Counted from the first letter of the stretch, positions 7,868-15,073 are shown. The stretch: 32,768 bases of DNA from Bacillota bacterium (GCA_023415335.1 JAEZLD010000017.1:1-32768), one strand, 5' to 3'. Numbers and translations are program-made. Notes: generated by a model from the sequence alone, not told the origin.

Positions 7868-8746
7868 ATGATGAACTTATTTGAAGATTATGCCTTCAGC
7901 CTTGCTGACGCAGCCCAAAAGGCAGTGCTATATGAGGCTGTGACGGCTCCTAAGCCTGGATTGGTAGACAGATTAGGGCAGGGTGCCCATAAGGATATGG
8001 ATATATTTACGTTTGCAGCAAGTTCATCTGCTATATACAGAGGCATGTATGGCTGCGCATTTGCAGGCATTAGCGGTCAGGAGGATGGACAACGGCTGCT
8101 TGAAAAAATTCGCCCTATAGGAATGGAATGTGAGACAGCCATGCTAAAAGCAACAAACGGTGTCAATACTCACAAGGGAATTATATTTTCCATGGGAATA
8201 CTCTGTGCTGCTATGGGCTCCATATACAGGAATGGACAACGTGATATGGCTTCGGCAGAGCAGGTGTGTGAAAAAGCTGCGGGAATGTGCCAGGGACTTG
8301 TGGAACAGGACCTGGGGAAAGTAAAGAACAAAGGGAAGCTTACCCATGGAGAGAAGCTGTATATTGATTACGGAATAACAGGAATACGGGGAGAAGCCCA
8401 AGGAGGCTTCAAGACGGTACTTGAAAAGGGAATTCCAATACTGCGAAGTAAGGCTATGAGGGAGAAGCTAGGGCTTAATGACCTGTTGCTGCATACCCTG
8501 ATGAGCATAATGACCTGCTGCCAGGATACTAATGTAATAATAAGGGGAGGAATGGAAGGCCTTAGGCTTGTAAAGGAAAGTGCAGAGGAGTTTATGGCTT
8601 CAGGAGGAATGCTGTCTCCAAATGCTAAAGACAGGCTACACAGGCTGGACAGTCTTTTTATTGAGAAAAACATAAGCCCTGGGGGCTCTGCAGACCTTCT
8701 ATCTCTAAGCTTGTTCTTGGCAGATATGGAGGGCATAAGGCTATAG
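7868..8746 (+). CDS. citG: Triphosphoribosyl-dephospho-CoA synthase family (CitG-like)
   Basis: CitG makes 2'-(5''-triphosphoribosyl)-3'-dephospho-CoA, the prosthetic-group precursor of citrate lyase (MdcB does this for malonate decarboxylase). Family motifs are visible in order: EAVTAPKPGLVDR with GAHKDMDIFTF (23-49), GVNTHKG (98-104), GIRGEAQGGF (172-181) and NISPGGSADLL (268-278). Length (292 aa) is normal for the single-domain form. No citrate lyase or malonate decarboxylase genes occur in the window, so the partner is elsewhere or the enzyme has another role. The start is either ATG 7868 or 7871. GGGGGA lies just upstream, and the second ATG has the better spacing. It probably shares a transcript with recJ, 63 bp downstream. 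Confidence 0.85.
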   Translation: MMNLFEDYAFSLADAAQKAVLYEAVTAPKPGLVDRLGQGAHKDMDIFTFAASSSAIYRGMYGCAFAGISGQEDGQRLLEKIRPIGMECETAMLKATNGVNTHKGIIFSMGILCAAMGSIYRNGQRDMASAEQVCEKAAGMCQGLVEQDLGKVKNKGKLTHGEKLYIDYGITGIRGEAQGGFKTVLEKGIPILRSKAMREKLGLNDLLLHTLMSIMTCCQDTNVIIRGGMEGLRLVKESAEEFMASGGMLSPNAKDRLHRLDSLFIEKNISPGGSADLLSLSLFLADMEGIRL

Positions 8747-8809
8747 ACAGTATATTTAAGTAAATGTTATCATTTAATTTGCCATTTGAGTAGGATACGG
8801 AGGGACAGC

Positions 8810-10597
8810 ATGAAGAAGGTATGGAGAATAAATAACAGTATTGATATAAAAAAGGCCTCAGAAATAGCAAGGGATACAGGCATAAGCCAGATATTATCAA
8901 GCATACTGGTTTCAAGGGGACTAGAGGACAGCAAACATATTGAAGAGTTTTTGAATCCACAGCTGAAGCAGCTGCACAGTCCAAGGCTTATGCTTGATAT
9001 GGAAAAGGCGGCAGATATAATCATAGCTTCAATCAGAGCGGGAAAAAGAATTATGATATATGGAGATTATGACTGCGACGGAGTCACCAGTACAGCCATA
9101 CTCTTTAAGGGTCTTACCAGGTGTGGCGCCAAGGCTGCATACCACATCCCAGATAGGATAGAGGAAGGCTATGGTATGAATCTTCAGGCTGTAGAGAAAA
9201 TAGCCAGGGAAGGCTATGAACTCATTGTAACCTGTGACAATGGAATATCCTGCACAAGCCAGGTCAAAGCAGCTAAGGAGCTGGGAATGCAGGTGGTAGT
9301 TACTGACCATCATGAGATTCCAAGGGAAAAGCTTGAAGAAGGAGGGGAGAGAGACATACTTCCTGAGGCGGATGCTGTTGTAAACCCCCATAGGCAGGAT
9401 GATGGATACCCATTCAAGTATCTATGTGGGGCTGGTATAGCCTTTAAGCTTGTACACACCCTTTATGTAAAGCTTGGCCTGCCTACAAAGGAGCTTTTTC
9501 AATATATTGAGCTGGCATCCATTGGAACCATCTGTGATGTGGTGGATTTAGTGGATGAGAACAGGGTAATAGTAAGCATGGGGCTTAGAATACTTAATAA
9601 CACACAGAATATAGGACTTAGGGAGCTTATAAAGACATCAAGTCTTGAAAACAAAAGGATAAAGGCCTGGAACGTAGGCTTTAATATAGGACCATCAATA
9701 AATGCAACAGGCAGGCTGGACAGCGCCTCACTTTCAGTAGAGCTTCTTCTTACATCTGATAAGACAAGAGCTGAGTATTTGGCATCGGAGCTAAGAAGGC
9801 TTAACAGTGAAAGACAGCATATGACAGAGGAGGCTGTTGAGAAGGTAATGCTCCAGATTGAAAATTCCAACATAAGGAACCAAAAGGTTATGGTGGTTTA
9901 TCAGGAGGACATACATGAGAGTCTGGCTGGAATTGTTGCCGGAAGGATAAGAGAAAAATACAACAAGCCTGCCTTTGTAATAACCAGGGGACGTGAGGGA
10001 GCAAAAGGCTCAGGAAGGTCCATAGAGGGATATAATATGTTTGAGGAGCTATCAAAGCATAAAGCCCTGCTTACAGCAGCAGGAGGGCATGCCATGGCTG
10101 CCGGGCTATCGCTGCCTGAGGAGAACATACCACTGTTCAGAAATGACATAAATCAATACTGTCAGCTTACAGAGGAGGATTTGTGCTATAAGATAGATGT
10201 TGATGAGTGTATAAAGGGTGAGGATGTTTGCTTTGAACTGGTTGAGGATTTGGAAAAGCTAGAGCCCTTTGGAAAGGGTAATAGGGATGTGGTGCTCATG
10301 CTGAAGAATCTGTATATAGACCGAGTATTCTTAATGGGCAGAAATAAGGATTCCTTTAAGCTCATATGCAGGGATTCCACAAGTCTTGTACAGCTTGAGG
10401 CTGTGAAGTTTTTTGATATCGATTCCCTTAGAAGCCTTCTTTCTGAAGAGTTTGGAGCAGATATGGTGGACAGTATAATTTCAAATCCAAGGGAGGTTAA
10501 CCTAAAGCTGGATATATTGTTCAGACCATCAGTTAATGAATGGAATGGAAGAAAGAGTATACAGCTTTCAATGATAGATTATAGGCTTTCTAAATAA
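8810..10597 (+). CDS. recJ: Single-stranded-DNA-specific 5'-3' exonuclease RecJ
   Basis: RecJ degrades ssDNA 5'-3' in recombination and mismatch or base-excision repair. DHH-family motifs are clear: GDYDCDG (85-91), TCDNG (D143), TDHHE (DHH at 166-168) and the CGAGIAFK segment (206-213). The DHHA1 domain follows, with HESLAGIVAGRI (369-380) and GGHAMAAG (425-432), then a C-terminal OB-like domain. At 595 aa it has the usual bacterial core length. The frame opens at a TTG at 8786, but the ATG at 8810 is 5 nt after CGGAGGG, so that start is chosen. It is followed by a long terminator. Confidence 0.95.
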   Translation: MKKVWRINNSIDIKKASEIARDTGISQILSSILVSRGLEDSKHIEEFLNPQLKQLHSPRLMLDMEKAADIIIASIRAGKRIMIYGDYDCDGVTSTAILFKGLTRCGAKAAYHIPDRIEEGYGMNLQAVEKIAREGYELIVTCDNGISCTSQVKAAKELGMQVVVTDHHEIPREKLEEGGERDILPEADAVVNPHRQDDGYPFKYLCGAGIAFKLVHTLYVKLGLPTKELFQYIELASIGTICDVVDLVDENRVIVSMGLRILNNTQNIGLRELIKTSSLENKRIKAWNVGFNIGPSINATGRLDSASLSVELLLTSDKTRAEYLASELRRLNSERQHMTEEAVEKVMLQIENSNIRNQKVMVVYQEDIHESLAGIVAGRIREKYNKPAFVITRGREGAKGSGRSIEGYNMFEELSKHKALLTAAGGHAMAAGLSLPEENIPLFRNDINQYCQLTEEDLCYKIDVDECIKGEDVCFELVEDLEKLEPFGKGNRDVVLMLKNLYIDRVFLMGRNKDSFKLICRDSTSLVQLEAVKFFDIDSLRSLLSEEFGADMVDSIISNPREVNLKLDILFRPSVNEWNGRKSIQLSMIDYRLSK

Positions 10598-10644
10598 AAA
10601 GCACTAGAAGGAGAATGGAATACATTCGTCTTCTAGTGCTTTTT
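10596..10644 (+). terminator. Rho-independent terminator after recJ
   Basis: A 15-bp perfect stem AAAAAGCACTAGAAG / CTTCTAGTGCTTTTT with a 19-nt loop. The arm ends in a T-run. It starts at the recJ stop codon. Confidence 0.92.
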
Positions 10645-10864
10645 TAACAATGTTACTTACTTATGTATGACAGGTTTGATTGTTTAGGCAGGCATATCCT
10701 ACTGCTTAGAGTGTTCAGACAATACTATATAACAATACAATACTTATTACGAAGGTACAATTAGTGTTTCATATGATAGGGATATGTATGTTTTGTTTAT
10801 CTTAAAAATAGAAATTTATAGAGTTCTACAAGGAAAAATATTACAAATTTAGCGTGTTATGATG

Positions 10865-10914
10865 TATAATGAAATTACTGTGTTGTGTAACATATATTGC
10901 AGGTTATGTGTTAC
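10865..10914 (+). promoter_or_regulatory. Putative promoter and dyad upstream of the XRE-TPR gene
   Basis: A consensus TATAAT at 10865-10870 lies about 80 nt upstream of the regulator start, but the -35 region (TTACAA, 10841-10846) is weak. Just downstream, GTAACA (10887-10892) and TGTTAC (10909-10914) form a perfect 6-bp dyad spaced by 16 nt. A site there could serve autoregulation. The rest of the 307 bp between the recJ terminator and the regulator start shows no gene that I can support. Confidence 0.4.
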
Positions 10915-10951
10915 CAAATTTGTGGATTGTATAATATTGGGGGAGAGAGAA

Positions 10952-12235
10952 ATGGACTTTTTATATCCAGGTGAAAAGCTGAGAAAGGCTAGAGAACAGC
11001 TTGGCCTTAAGCAATCTGAGCTTGCAGGGCCAGGCATGTCAAGAAACTATATAAGCATGATAGAGGATGGAAAAAGACCACTTACTGAAAGGGCAGCAAA
11101 TACTTTGGCAAATGCAATTAATTCTGCTGCAGTGGAAAGAAATATAGATTATCATATAGACAGTAAACATCTTATGGAGACACCTGCCCAGAGTGCCTAT
11201 AAATACTGTATGGAACGTGTTGGAAGTATTAAGGTCATTAGCAGTATGGATGAGCTTTTATACTATGGAAATAAATACAATCTGCCAGAAGTGATATTAA
11301 AGTGTTATATAAAGCGAGGAAATCTGCATTTTAGAGCAAAGTGTTATATTGATGCGTTAAGTGATTATAATGAAGCCTTACAGCTGGTATACATGGGGAA
11401 GTCAAAGGATAGTATGGTGGATATATTGAATAAGGTAGGAGGATGCTATATACAGCTTTTAGATTATAATTCAGCTGTTATATACCTTACCAAGGCATGG
11501 AACTCCTGCTGTTTAAATGAGAATAACAGGCAGAGAAAATTAATTATATATAATATTTCATTATGCTATTGCAATATGGGGAAATATGATAAGGCTATTG
11601 AGACTTTAGAAAAGTATTATAATCCTGAGTATGGTTCTGATACTGATATTAATAAGGATAAGCTTCGCTGCAGCATGCTTCTTATAAAAGGAGGAGCTCT
11701 TTTAGAATGCGGAAGGCTTAAGGAAGCAGAAGAATTATATATAGGTCTGTTGGAGAGGGTGAAAGAGGATAATAAAAGTAAAGCCTACTGCCTTCATAAT
11801 CTGGGTACTATAAACTATAAGCTAGGCAAATATAAAAAAGCGGAAATCATGTTTATTAAATCCATAGTATTAAGGAAAGTCCATGATAAGGCTAAGATTT
11901 CAACTACATTTATAGAGTTGGGGGAAATGTACAAACATATGGATATAAAAAACAAGGCAGTATACATGCTAGAGAAGGGAATAGAGTTTGCAAGACAGTA
12001 TGAGGTATATAAGGATATGCTGAATGGATGTGAGTTGTTGGAAGAGATTTATGTACAAAATAAAAATTTGGATAAACTTGAGACAACGTATATAGAGCTT
12101 CTTAAGCTACTAGAGGGGAATAAAAAAATGCTGTATTATAGGAACCTGGTGCTAAGTAAGATGGGGCTGCTGTTTCTAGAAAGGAACCGGGTTGATAAGT
12201 GTATAGATTGTTTAAGGAAACAACAGGAAAGCTAA
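10952..12235 (+). CDS. XRE-family HTH regulator with TPR domain, RRNPP-like peptide receptor
   Basis: This 427-aa protein begins with an XRE/HTH_3 DNA-binding domain (about residues 6-60: PGEKLRKAREQLGLKQSELA, then SRNYISMIEDGKR). About 330 residues of tandem TPR-type helical pairs follow (e.g. AKCYIDALSDYNEAL, NMGKYDKAIETLEKYY, KLGKYKKAEIMFIKSI, ERNRVDKCIDCLRK). HTH plus a TPR superhelix is the architecture of RRNPP cytoplasmic pheromone receptors (PlcR, NprR, PrgX, Rgg; Rap lacks the HTH). It is followed, 134 bp later on the same strand, by a gene for a short exported peptide, the hallmark of these cassettes. The ATG at 10952 (SD GGGGGAGAGAG) is preferred over an open frame reaching back to 10859, which would add 31 Cys-rich residues ahead of the SD. 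Target genes are unknown. Autoregulation and control of the peptide gene are likely by analogy. Confidence 0.85.
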   Translation: MDFLYPGEKLRKAREQLGLKQSELAGPGMSRNYISMIEDGKRPLTERAANTLANAINSAAVERNIDYHIDSKHLMETPAQSAYKYCMERVGSIKVISSMDELLYYGNKYNLPEVILKCYIKRGNLHFRAKCYIDALSDYNEALQLVYMGKSKDSMVDILNKVGGCYIQLLDYNSAVIYLTKAWNSCCLNENNRQRKLIIYNISLCYCNMGKYDKAIETLEKYYNPEYGSDTDINKDKLRCSMLLIKGGALLECGRLKEAEELYIGLLERVKEDNKSKAYCLHNLGTINYKLGKYKKAEIMFIKSIVLRKVHDKAKISTTFIELGEMYKHMDIKNKAVYMLEKGIEFARQYEVYKDMLNGCELLEEIYVQNKNLDKLETTYIELLKLLEGNKKMLYYRNLVLSKMGLLFLERNRVDKCIDCLRKQQES

Positions 12236-12310
12236 TAAATAGAACGTTAATAGAATAACAATTTTTTTTATAGGCCGTTTATATGTACTATCGTAGAAAA
12301 TAAAAAAATA

Positions 12311-12339
12311 TGGAAACTTAATACATAATATGGTATTAT
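12311..12339 (+). promoter_or_regulatory. Promoter of the pheromone-like peptide gene, with overlapping dyad
   Basis: TGGAAA (-35, 12311-12316), 17-nt spacer and TATTAT (-10, 12334-12339) with an extended TGG. A dyad TAATAC (12319-12324) / GTATTA (12333-12338) overlaps the spacer and -10, a placement suited to a regulator site. AT-rich dyads arise easily by chance, so the operator part is tentative. Confidence 0.55.
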
Positions 12340-12369
12340 ATAGAAAATAAGAAAAAAGGAGGATAAAAA

Positions 12370-12501
12370 ATGAGTGTTAGGATTTCTAGAGTAATCGCAA
12401 AATGCTTAGTTTGTATTATAGTACTTGCCACAGTAATTACACCACTAACAGATTGGCCACCCCCGATTATTGAAAGCATTGGACAGACGGATACGCTTTA
12501 A
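12370..12501 (+). CDS. Short exported peptide, putative quorum-sensing pheromone precursor
   Basis: This is a 43-codon gene with a strong SD (AAGGAGG, 7 nt before the ATG). The peptide has a basic N-terminus (MSVRISRVIAK) and a hydrophobic core (about residues 12-24, CLVCIIVLATVIT), then a polar/proline tail containing DWPPPII and ending IGQTDTL. That is the layout of RRNPP pro-peptides (PapR, NprX, Phr, clostridial Qsp-type). These are exported by the Sec route, trimmed outside, and a C-terminal fragment is re-imported by an oligopeptide permease. It lies directly downstream of the XRE-TPR receptor gene on the same strand, with its own promoter. The WPPP core or the C-terminal residues are the likely active part, but the mature sequence is unknown. 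The short length limits certainty. Confidence 0.75.
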   Translation: MSVRISRVIAKCLVCIIVLATVITPLTDWPPPIIESIGQTDTL

Positions 12502-12508
12502 ATTCCAA

Positions 12509-12703
12509 TTATCTAAATTTCTTGGAATAAACCCAGGGTGTAGAAAAGAAGACATATTTATGTTTATTTGAAAATAAACTACTGGTATGTCTGAGTTTTG
12601 TGGCTGATGAATCTAGCGCGTAAACCAGCCATAGTCCGGAGATACATACAACAAAGAAAACTAACAGGTTGAATAAAAGTTTGGTTTTAAGTTTGAAGAT
12701 CAT
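12509..12703 (-). CDS. Small exported or membrane protein (64 aa), unknown function
   Basis: An unrecognised 64-aa product. A basic start (MIFKLKTK) and a hydrophobic segment (LLFNLLVFFVVCISGLWLVYA) are followed by a polar tail (STPWVYSKKFR at the end), so it is either signal-anchored or secreted. A frame extension to a GTG at 12712 exists, but that GTG is inside the SD. AAGGAGGTG lies 6 nt before the ATG at 12703 and supports the shorter form. The SD and start codon lie inside one arm of a perfect 20-bp inverted repeat. The gene is convergent with the peptide gene, with stop codons 7 nt apart. It lies 72 nt downstream of mntP on the same strand and could be reached by read-through of the Mn2+-controlled transcript. 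Confidence 0.55.
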   Translation of the reverse strand: MIFKLKTKLLFNLLVFFVVCISGLWLVYALDSSATKLRHTSSLFSNKHKYVFFSTPWVYSKKFR

Positions 12704-12766
12704 AAAATCCACCTCCTTATAGTATTATGCACAAAATGCAAGTAATTATAAGGAGGTGGATTTTAT
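12702..12766. repeat. Perfect 20-bp inverted repeat containing an SD/anti-SD pair
   Basis: ATAAAATCCACCTCCTTATA (12702-12721) is the exact reverse complement of 12747-12766, with a 25-nt loop. On the minus strand the 3' arm carries AAGGAGGTG and the first bases of the start codon of the 64-aa gene, and the 5' arm carries the complementary CCACCTCC. On the plus strand the hairpin is followed by TTTTG and AT-rich DNA. It may act as a terminator for mntP or the peptide gene, as an SD-sequestering hairpin, or as both. Confidence 0.85.
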
Positions 12767-12775
12767 TTTGATTTA

Positions 12776-13342
12776 TTAGCTTAAGAACATATGCTCTACA
12801 AATATTTTGACACCTATAAATATAAGTATAAGTCCTCCCACAATGCCAGCCCTTTTACCAAGCATGGTACCAAAGCGTTTTGCAACTAGAACCGCCAGCA
12901 TACAGCAGATGAATGTTACAGTGCTTATTATAGCAACTGATGCGAATATGTTTACCTCCAATACTGACAGGCTTATTCCTACTGCAAGTGCATCTATGCT
13001 GGTTGCAATAGCCTGTACTAATAAAAGCTTAAAGGAAAGCGAGAAAACAGAGCAGTCCTGCTTCCCTTCATCCTTTATAGATTCATAAAGCATCTTACCT
13101 CCTATAATTCCCAGGAGTATGAATGCAATCCAGTGATCACAGCTTTTAATGTAATAGGAGAAGGAGGTGGCTGCATAGTAGCCTATAAGAGGCATTATTC
13201 CCTGAAATATTCCAAAGGACAGGGCCATGGACAACGCATGCTTTAGCTTCACCTTTCTTATACAAAGGGTGTTGGATATGGACACTGCTGCAGCATCTGC
13301 AGACAATCCAATAGCAAGTAAAATGATTTCCGTTAAAGACAT
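12776..13342 (-). CDS. mntP: Manganese efflux pump MntP
   Basis: MntP (YebN, formerly DUF204) exports Mn2+ across the cytoplasmic membrane. The 188-aa protein has about six TM helices in two homologous halves. Each half carries the conserved acidic motif: SADAAAVSISN (D16) and TSIDALAVGISL (D117). Length is typical. The assignment is reinforced by the Mn2+-type riboswitch immediately upstream, which is known to control mntP-type genes. Confidence 0.93.
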   Translation of the reverse strand: MSLTEIILLAIGLSADAAAVSISNTLCIRKVKLKHALSMALSFGIFQGIMPLIGYYAATSFSYYIKSCDHWIAFILLGIIGGKMLYESIKDEGKQDCSVFSLSFKLLLVQAIATSIDALAVGISLSVLEVNIFASVAIISTVTFICCMLAVLVAKRFGTMLGKRAGIVGGLILIFIGVKIFVEHMFLS

Positions 13343-13378
13343 TTTAGCACATCCTTTTTTATAATATGGGGCATAAAA

Positions 13379-13414
13379 AAGACTTTTAGTATAATTTCTT
13401 ATACTAAAAGTCTT
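13379..13414 (-). terminator. Riboswitch expression-platform terminator upstream of mntP
   Basis: A 16-bp perfect stem (AAGACTTTTAGTATAA on the minus strand) with a GAAA loop, followed by TTTTTTATG. It lies between the Mn2+ aptamer and the mntP start, so it is a leader terminator rather than a gene end. Mn2+ binding presumably favours read-through. Confidence 0.88.
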
Positions 13415-13497
13415 GTTACCCTAGGTAAAGGGCTGCAGAGCCAGGTGACCTGCACCATTGTGTTGACTTCTGCATATACAACTACTCCCTTTTAATG
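13415..13497 (-). promoter_or_regulatory. yybP-ykoY (manganese) riboswitch aptamer
   Basis: On the minus strand the leader reads AAAGGGAGTAGTTGTATATG, then GAAGTCAACA, then CCTGGCTCTGCAGCCCTTTACC. These are the conserved L1/L3 elements of the yybP-ykoY class: GGGAGUAG near the 5' end, GUCAACA, and CCUGGC...UUUACC, with the ends pairing (AAAGGG / CCCTTT). The class binds Mn2+ and turns on exporters such as mntP. Position, strand, gene and terminator all agree. Confidence 0.88.
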
Positions 13498-13502
13498 TGT
13501 TT

Positions 13503-13531
13503 ATATTACCATAAGAAGGATACTAAGTCAA
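13503..13531 (-). promoter_or_regulatory. Promoter of the mntP riboswitch leader
   Basis: Minus-strand TTGACT (-35, 13526-13531), a 17-nt spacer, and TAATAT (-10, 13503-13508), ending about 6 nt before the first aptamer bases. This is the expected start for a riboswitch leader. Confidence 0.8.
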
Positions 13532-13668
13532 ATATTCTGCAAGTATATAGTTAAATTATAAATATAAAAAAAGTCTTGTATATTCTTATAAAAAGAGTTA
13601 TTATAAAAAGCAAATATACATGTATTATGGGATACGTGTATACAATATGTCAAGAAGCAGGTGAAAAT

Positions 13669-15054
13669 GTGAGTAACATAGCATTTAATTCCAAAACCAA
13701 CCTTATTGAGCAGTCAGTGTATAAGTATTCTCTTCAGGATGTTGACAAGCCCAATCTTTACAGAGAGCTGTTTCCATATTCAGAGGTTCCAAGGATATCC
13801 TTTAACCACAGAATAGTGCCTATGAATGTACCGGATGATATATGGATTACTGATACAACCTTTAGGGATGGCCAGCAGTCAAGAGAACCCTATACCACAG
13901 AGCAGATGACTTATATATATGAAAAGCTGCATGAGATGGATAACGGTGCAGGGCTTATAAGGCAAACGGAGTTTTTCCTTTATTCCAAGCAGGACAGAGA
14001 TGCGGCTATGAAGTGCCTGGAAAAGGGTTATGAGTTCCCACAGGTAACCTCATGGATAAGGGCTAAGAAAGAAGACTTTAAGCTGGTAAAGGAACTGGGA
14101 ATAAAGGAAACAGGAATACTGGTTTCCTGCTCTGACTACCATATTTTCAAAAAGCTTAATATGAAAAGGAGCCAGGCAATGGCCCAGTACCTTGGGGTAG
14201 TAGAAGAAGCTCTGGATAATGGTATTATCCCAAGGTGTCATCTGGAGGATTTAACCAGGGCAGACTATTATGGCTTTGTGTTACCCTTCGTAACGGAACT
14301 GATGAAAATGTCCAAGCAGTCTGGTATTCCTATAAAGATTAGGGCCTGCGACACAATGGGACTGGGGGTTTCAATACCAGGAGTTGCACTCCCTAGAAGT
14401 GTGCCAGGAATAATGTATGGCCTTACTCATTATGCCGATGTGCCATCCAGGTGCATAGAGTGGCATGGCCATAATGATTTCTATAGGGCTGTTTCTAACT
14501 CAACAGCAGCCTGGCTTTATGGAGCCTCAGCAGTAAATACTTCGCTGTTTGGTATAGGAGAGAGGACCGGTAACTGCCCTCTCGAGGCCATGATTATTGA
14601 ATACATGCAGCTAAGAGGAGAGGACAAGGGAATGAATCTCCAGGTGCTTACTGAAATTGCAGAGTATTTTGAAAGGGAGATAGGCTATAAGGTGCCTCCT
14701 ATGACTCCTTTTGTGGGCAAATCCTTTAATCTGACAAAGGCAGGTATACATGCAGATGGTATACTTAAGGATGAGGAGATTTACAACAACTTTGATACGG
14801 AAAAGATACTTAACAGGCCTATAGCAGTGGCAGTGGATTCTCATTCTGGTGTAGCAGGAATCGCTGCCTGGATAAACCTTCATTATGGGCTTAGGGATGT
14901 ATATAGGGTGTCTAAGAAGGACAGTGCTGTACTTAGAATTAAGGACTGGGTTGATAGGCAGTATGAAGGGAATAGGACAACAATAATGTCTGATGATGAA
15001 ATGGAGAAGGCAGTAGAGAAATATATGCCATATCTAAAGCATAATGTTGACTAA
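13669..15054 (+). CDS. (Re)-citrate synthase (homocitrate/isopropylmalate synthase family)
   Basis: This enzyme condenses acetyl-CoA and oxaloacetate to citrate with Re-face stereochemistry. It is the clostridial replacement for Si-citrate synthase and is related to homocitrate and 2-isopropylmalate synthases (HMGL-like TIM barrel). The catalytic/metal motif ITDTTFRDGQQSREPYTTEQ is typical. Further family landmarks are GILVSCSDYHIF, PRCHLEDLTRADYYGF, KIRACDTMG, IEWHGHNDFY (metal HxH region) and FGIGERTGNCPLEAM. The frame is open from 13576, but no SD precedes that ATG or the one at 13627. GTG at 13669 follows AGGTGA by 4 nt and gives the normal N-terminus (461 aa), so GTG is chosen. The gene is monocistronic, and no aconitase or isocitrate dehydrogenase gene follows it here. 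Automated tools often mislabel this enzyme as isopropylmalate synthase. Confidence 0.88.
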   Translation: MSNIAFNSKTNLIEQSVYKYSLQDVDKPNLYRELFPYSEVPRISFNHRIVPMNVPDDIWITDTTFRDGQQSREPYTTEQMTYIYEKLHEMDNGAGLIRQTEFFLYSKQDRDAAMKCLEKGYEFPQVTSWIRAKKEDFKLVKELGIKETGILVSCSDYHIFKKLNMKRSQAMAQYLGVVEEALDNGIIPRCHLEDLTRADYYGFVLPFVTELMKMSKQSGIPIKIRACDTMGLGVSIPGVALPRSVPGIMYGLTHYADVPSRCIEWHGHNDFYRAVSNSTAAWLYGASAVNTSLFGIGERTGNCPLEAMIIEYMQLRGEDKGMNLQVLTEIAEYFEREIGYKVPPMTPFVGKSFNLTKAGIHADGILKDEEIYNNFDTEKILNRPIAVAVDSHSGVAGIAAWINLHYGLRDVYRVSKKDSAVLRIKDWVDRQYEGNRTTIMSDDEMEKAVEKYMPYLKHNVD

Positions 15055-15073
15055 TACTTAGTGTGAAAATGTA

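Noticed and set aside
10859..10951. N-terminal extension of the XRE-TPR regulator
   Set aside because: The 31 extra residues lie upstream of a clear SD (10939-10949) and over the putative leader dyad. The HTH domain starts properly at 10952.
7868..15054. A functional citrate module linking CitG with Re-citrate synthase
   Set aside because: The two genes are about 5 kb apart with unrelated genes, terminators and opposite-strand genes between them. CitG serves citrate lyase, not citrate synthase.
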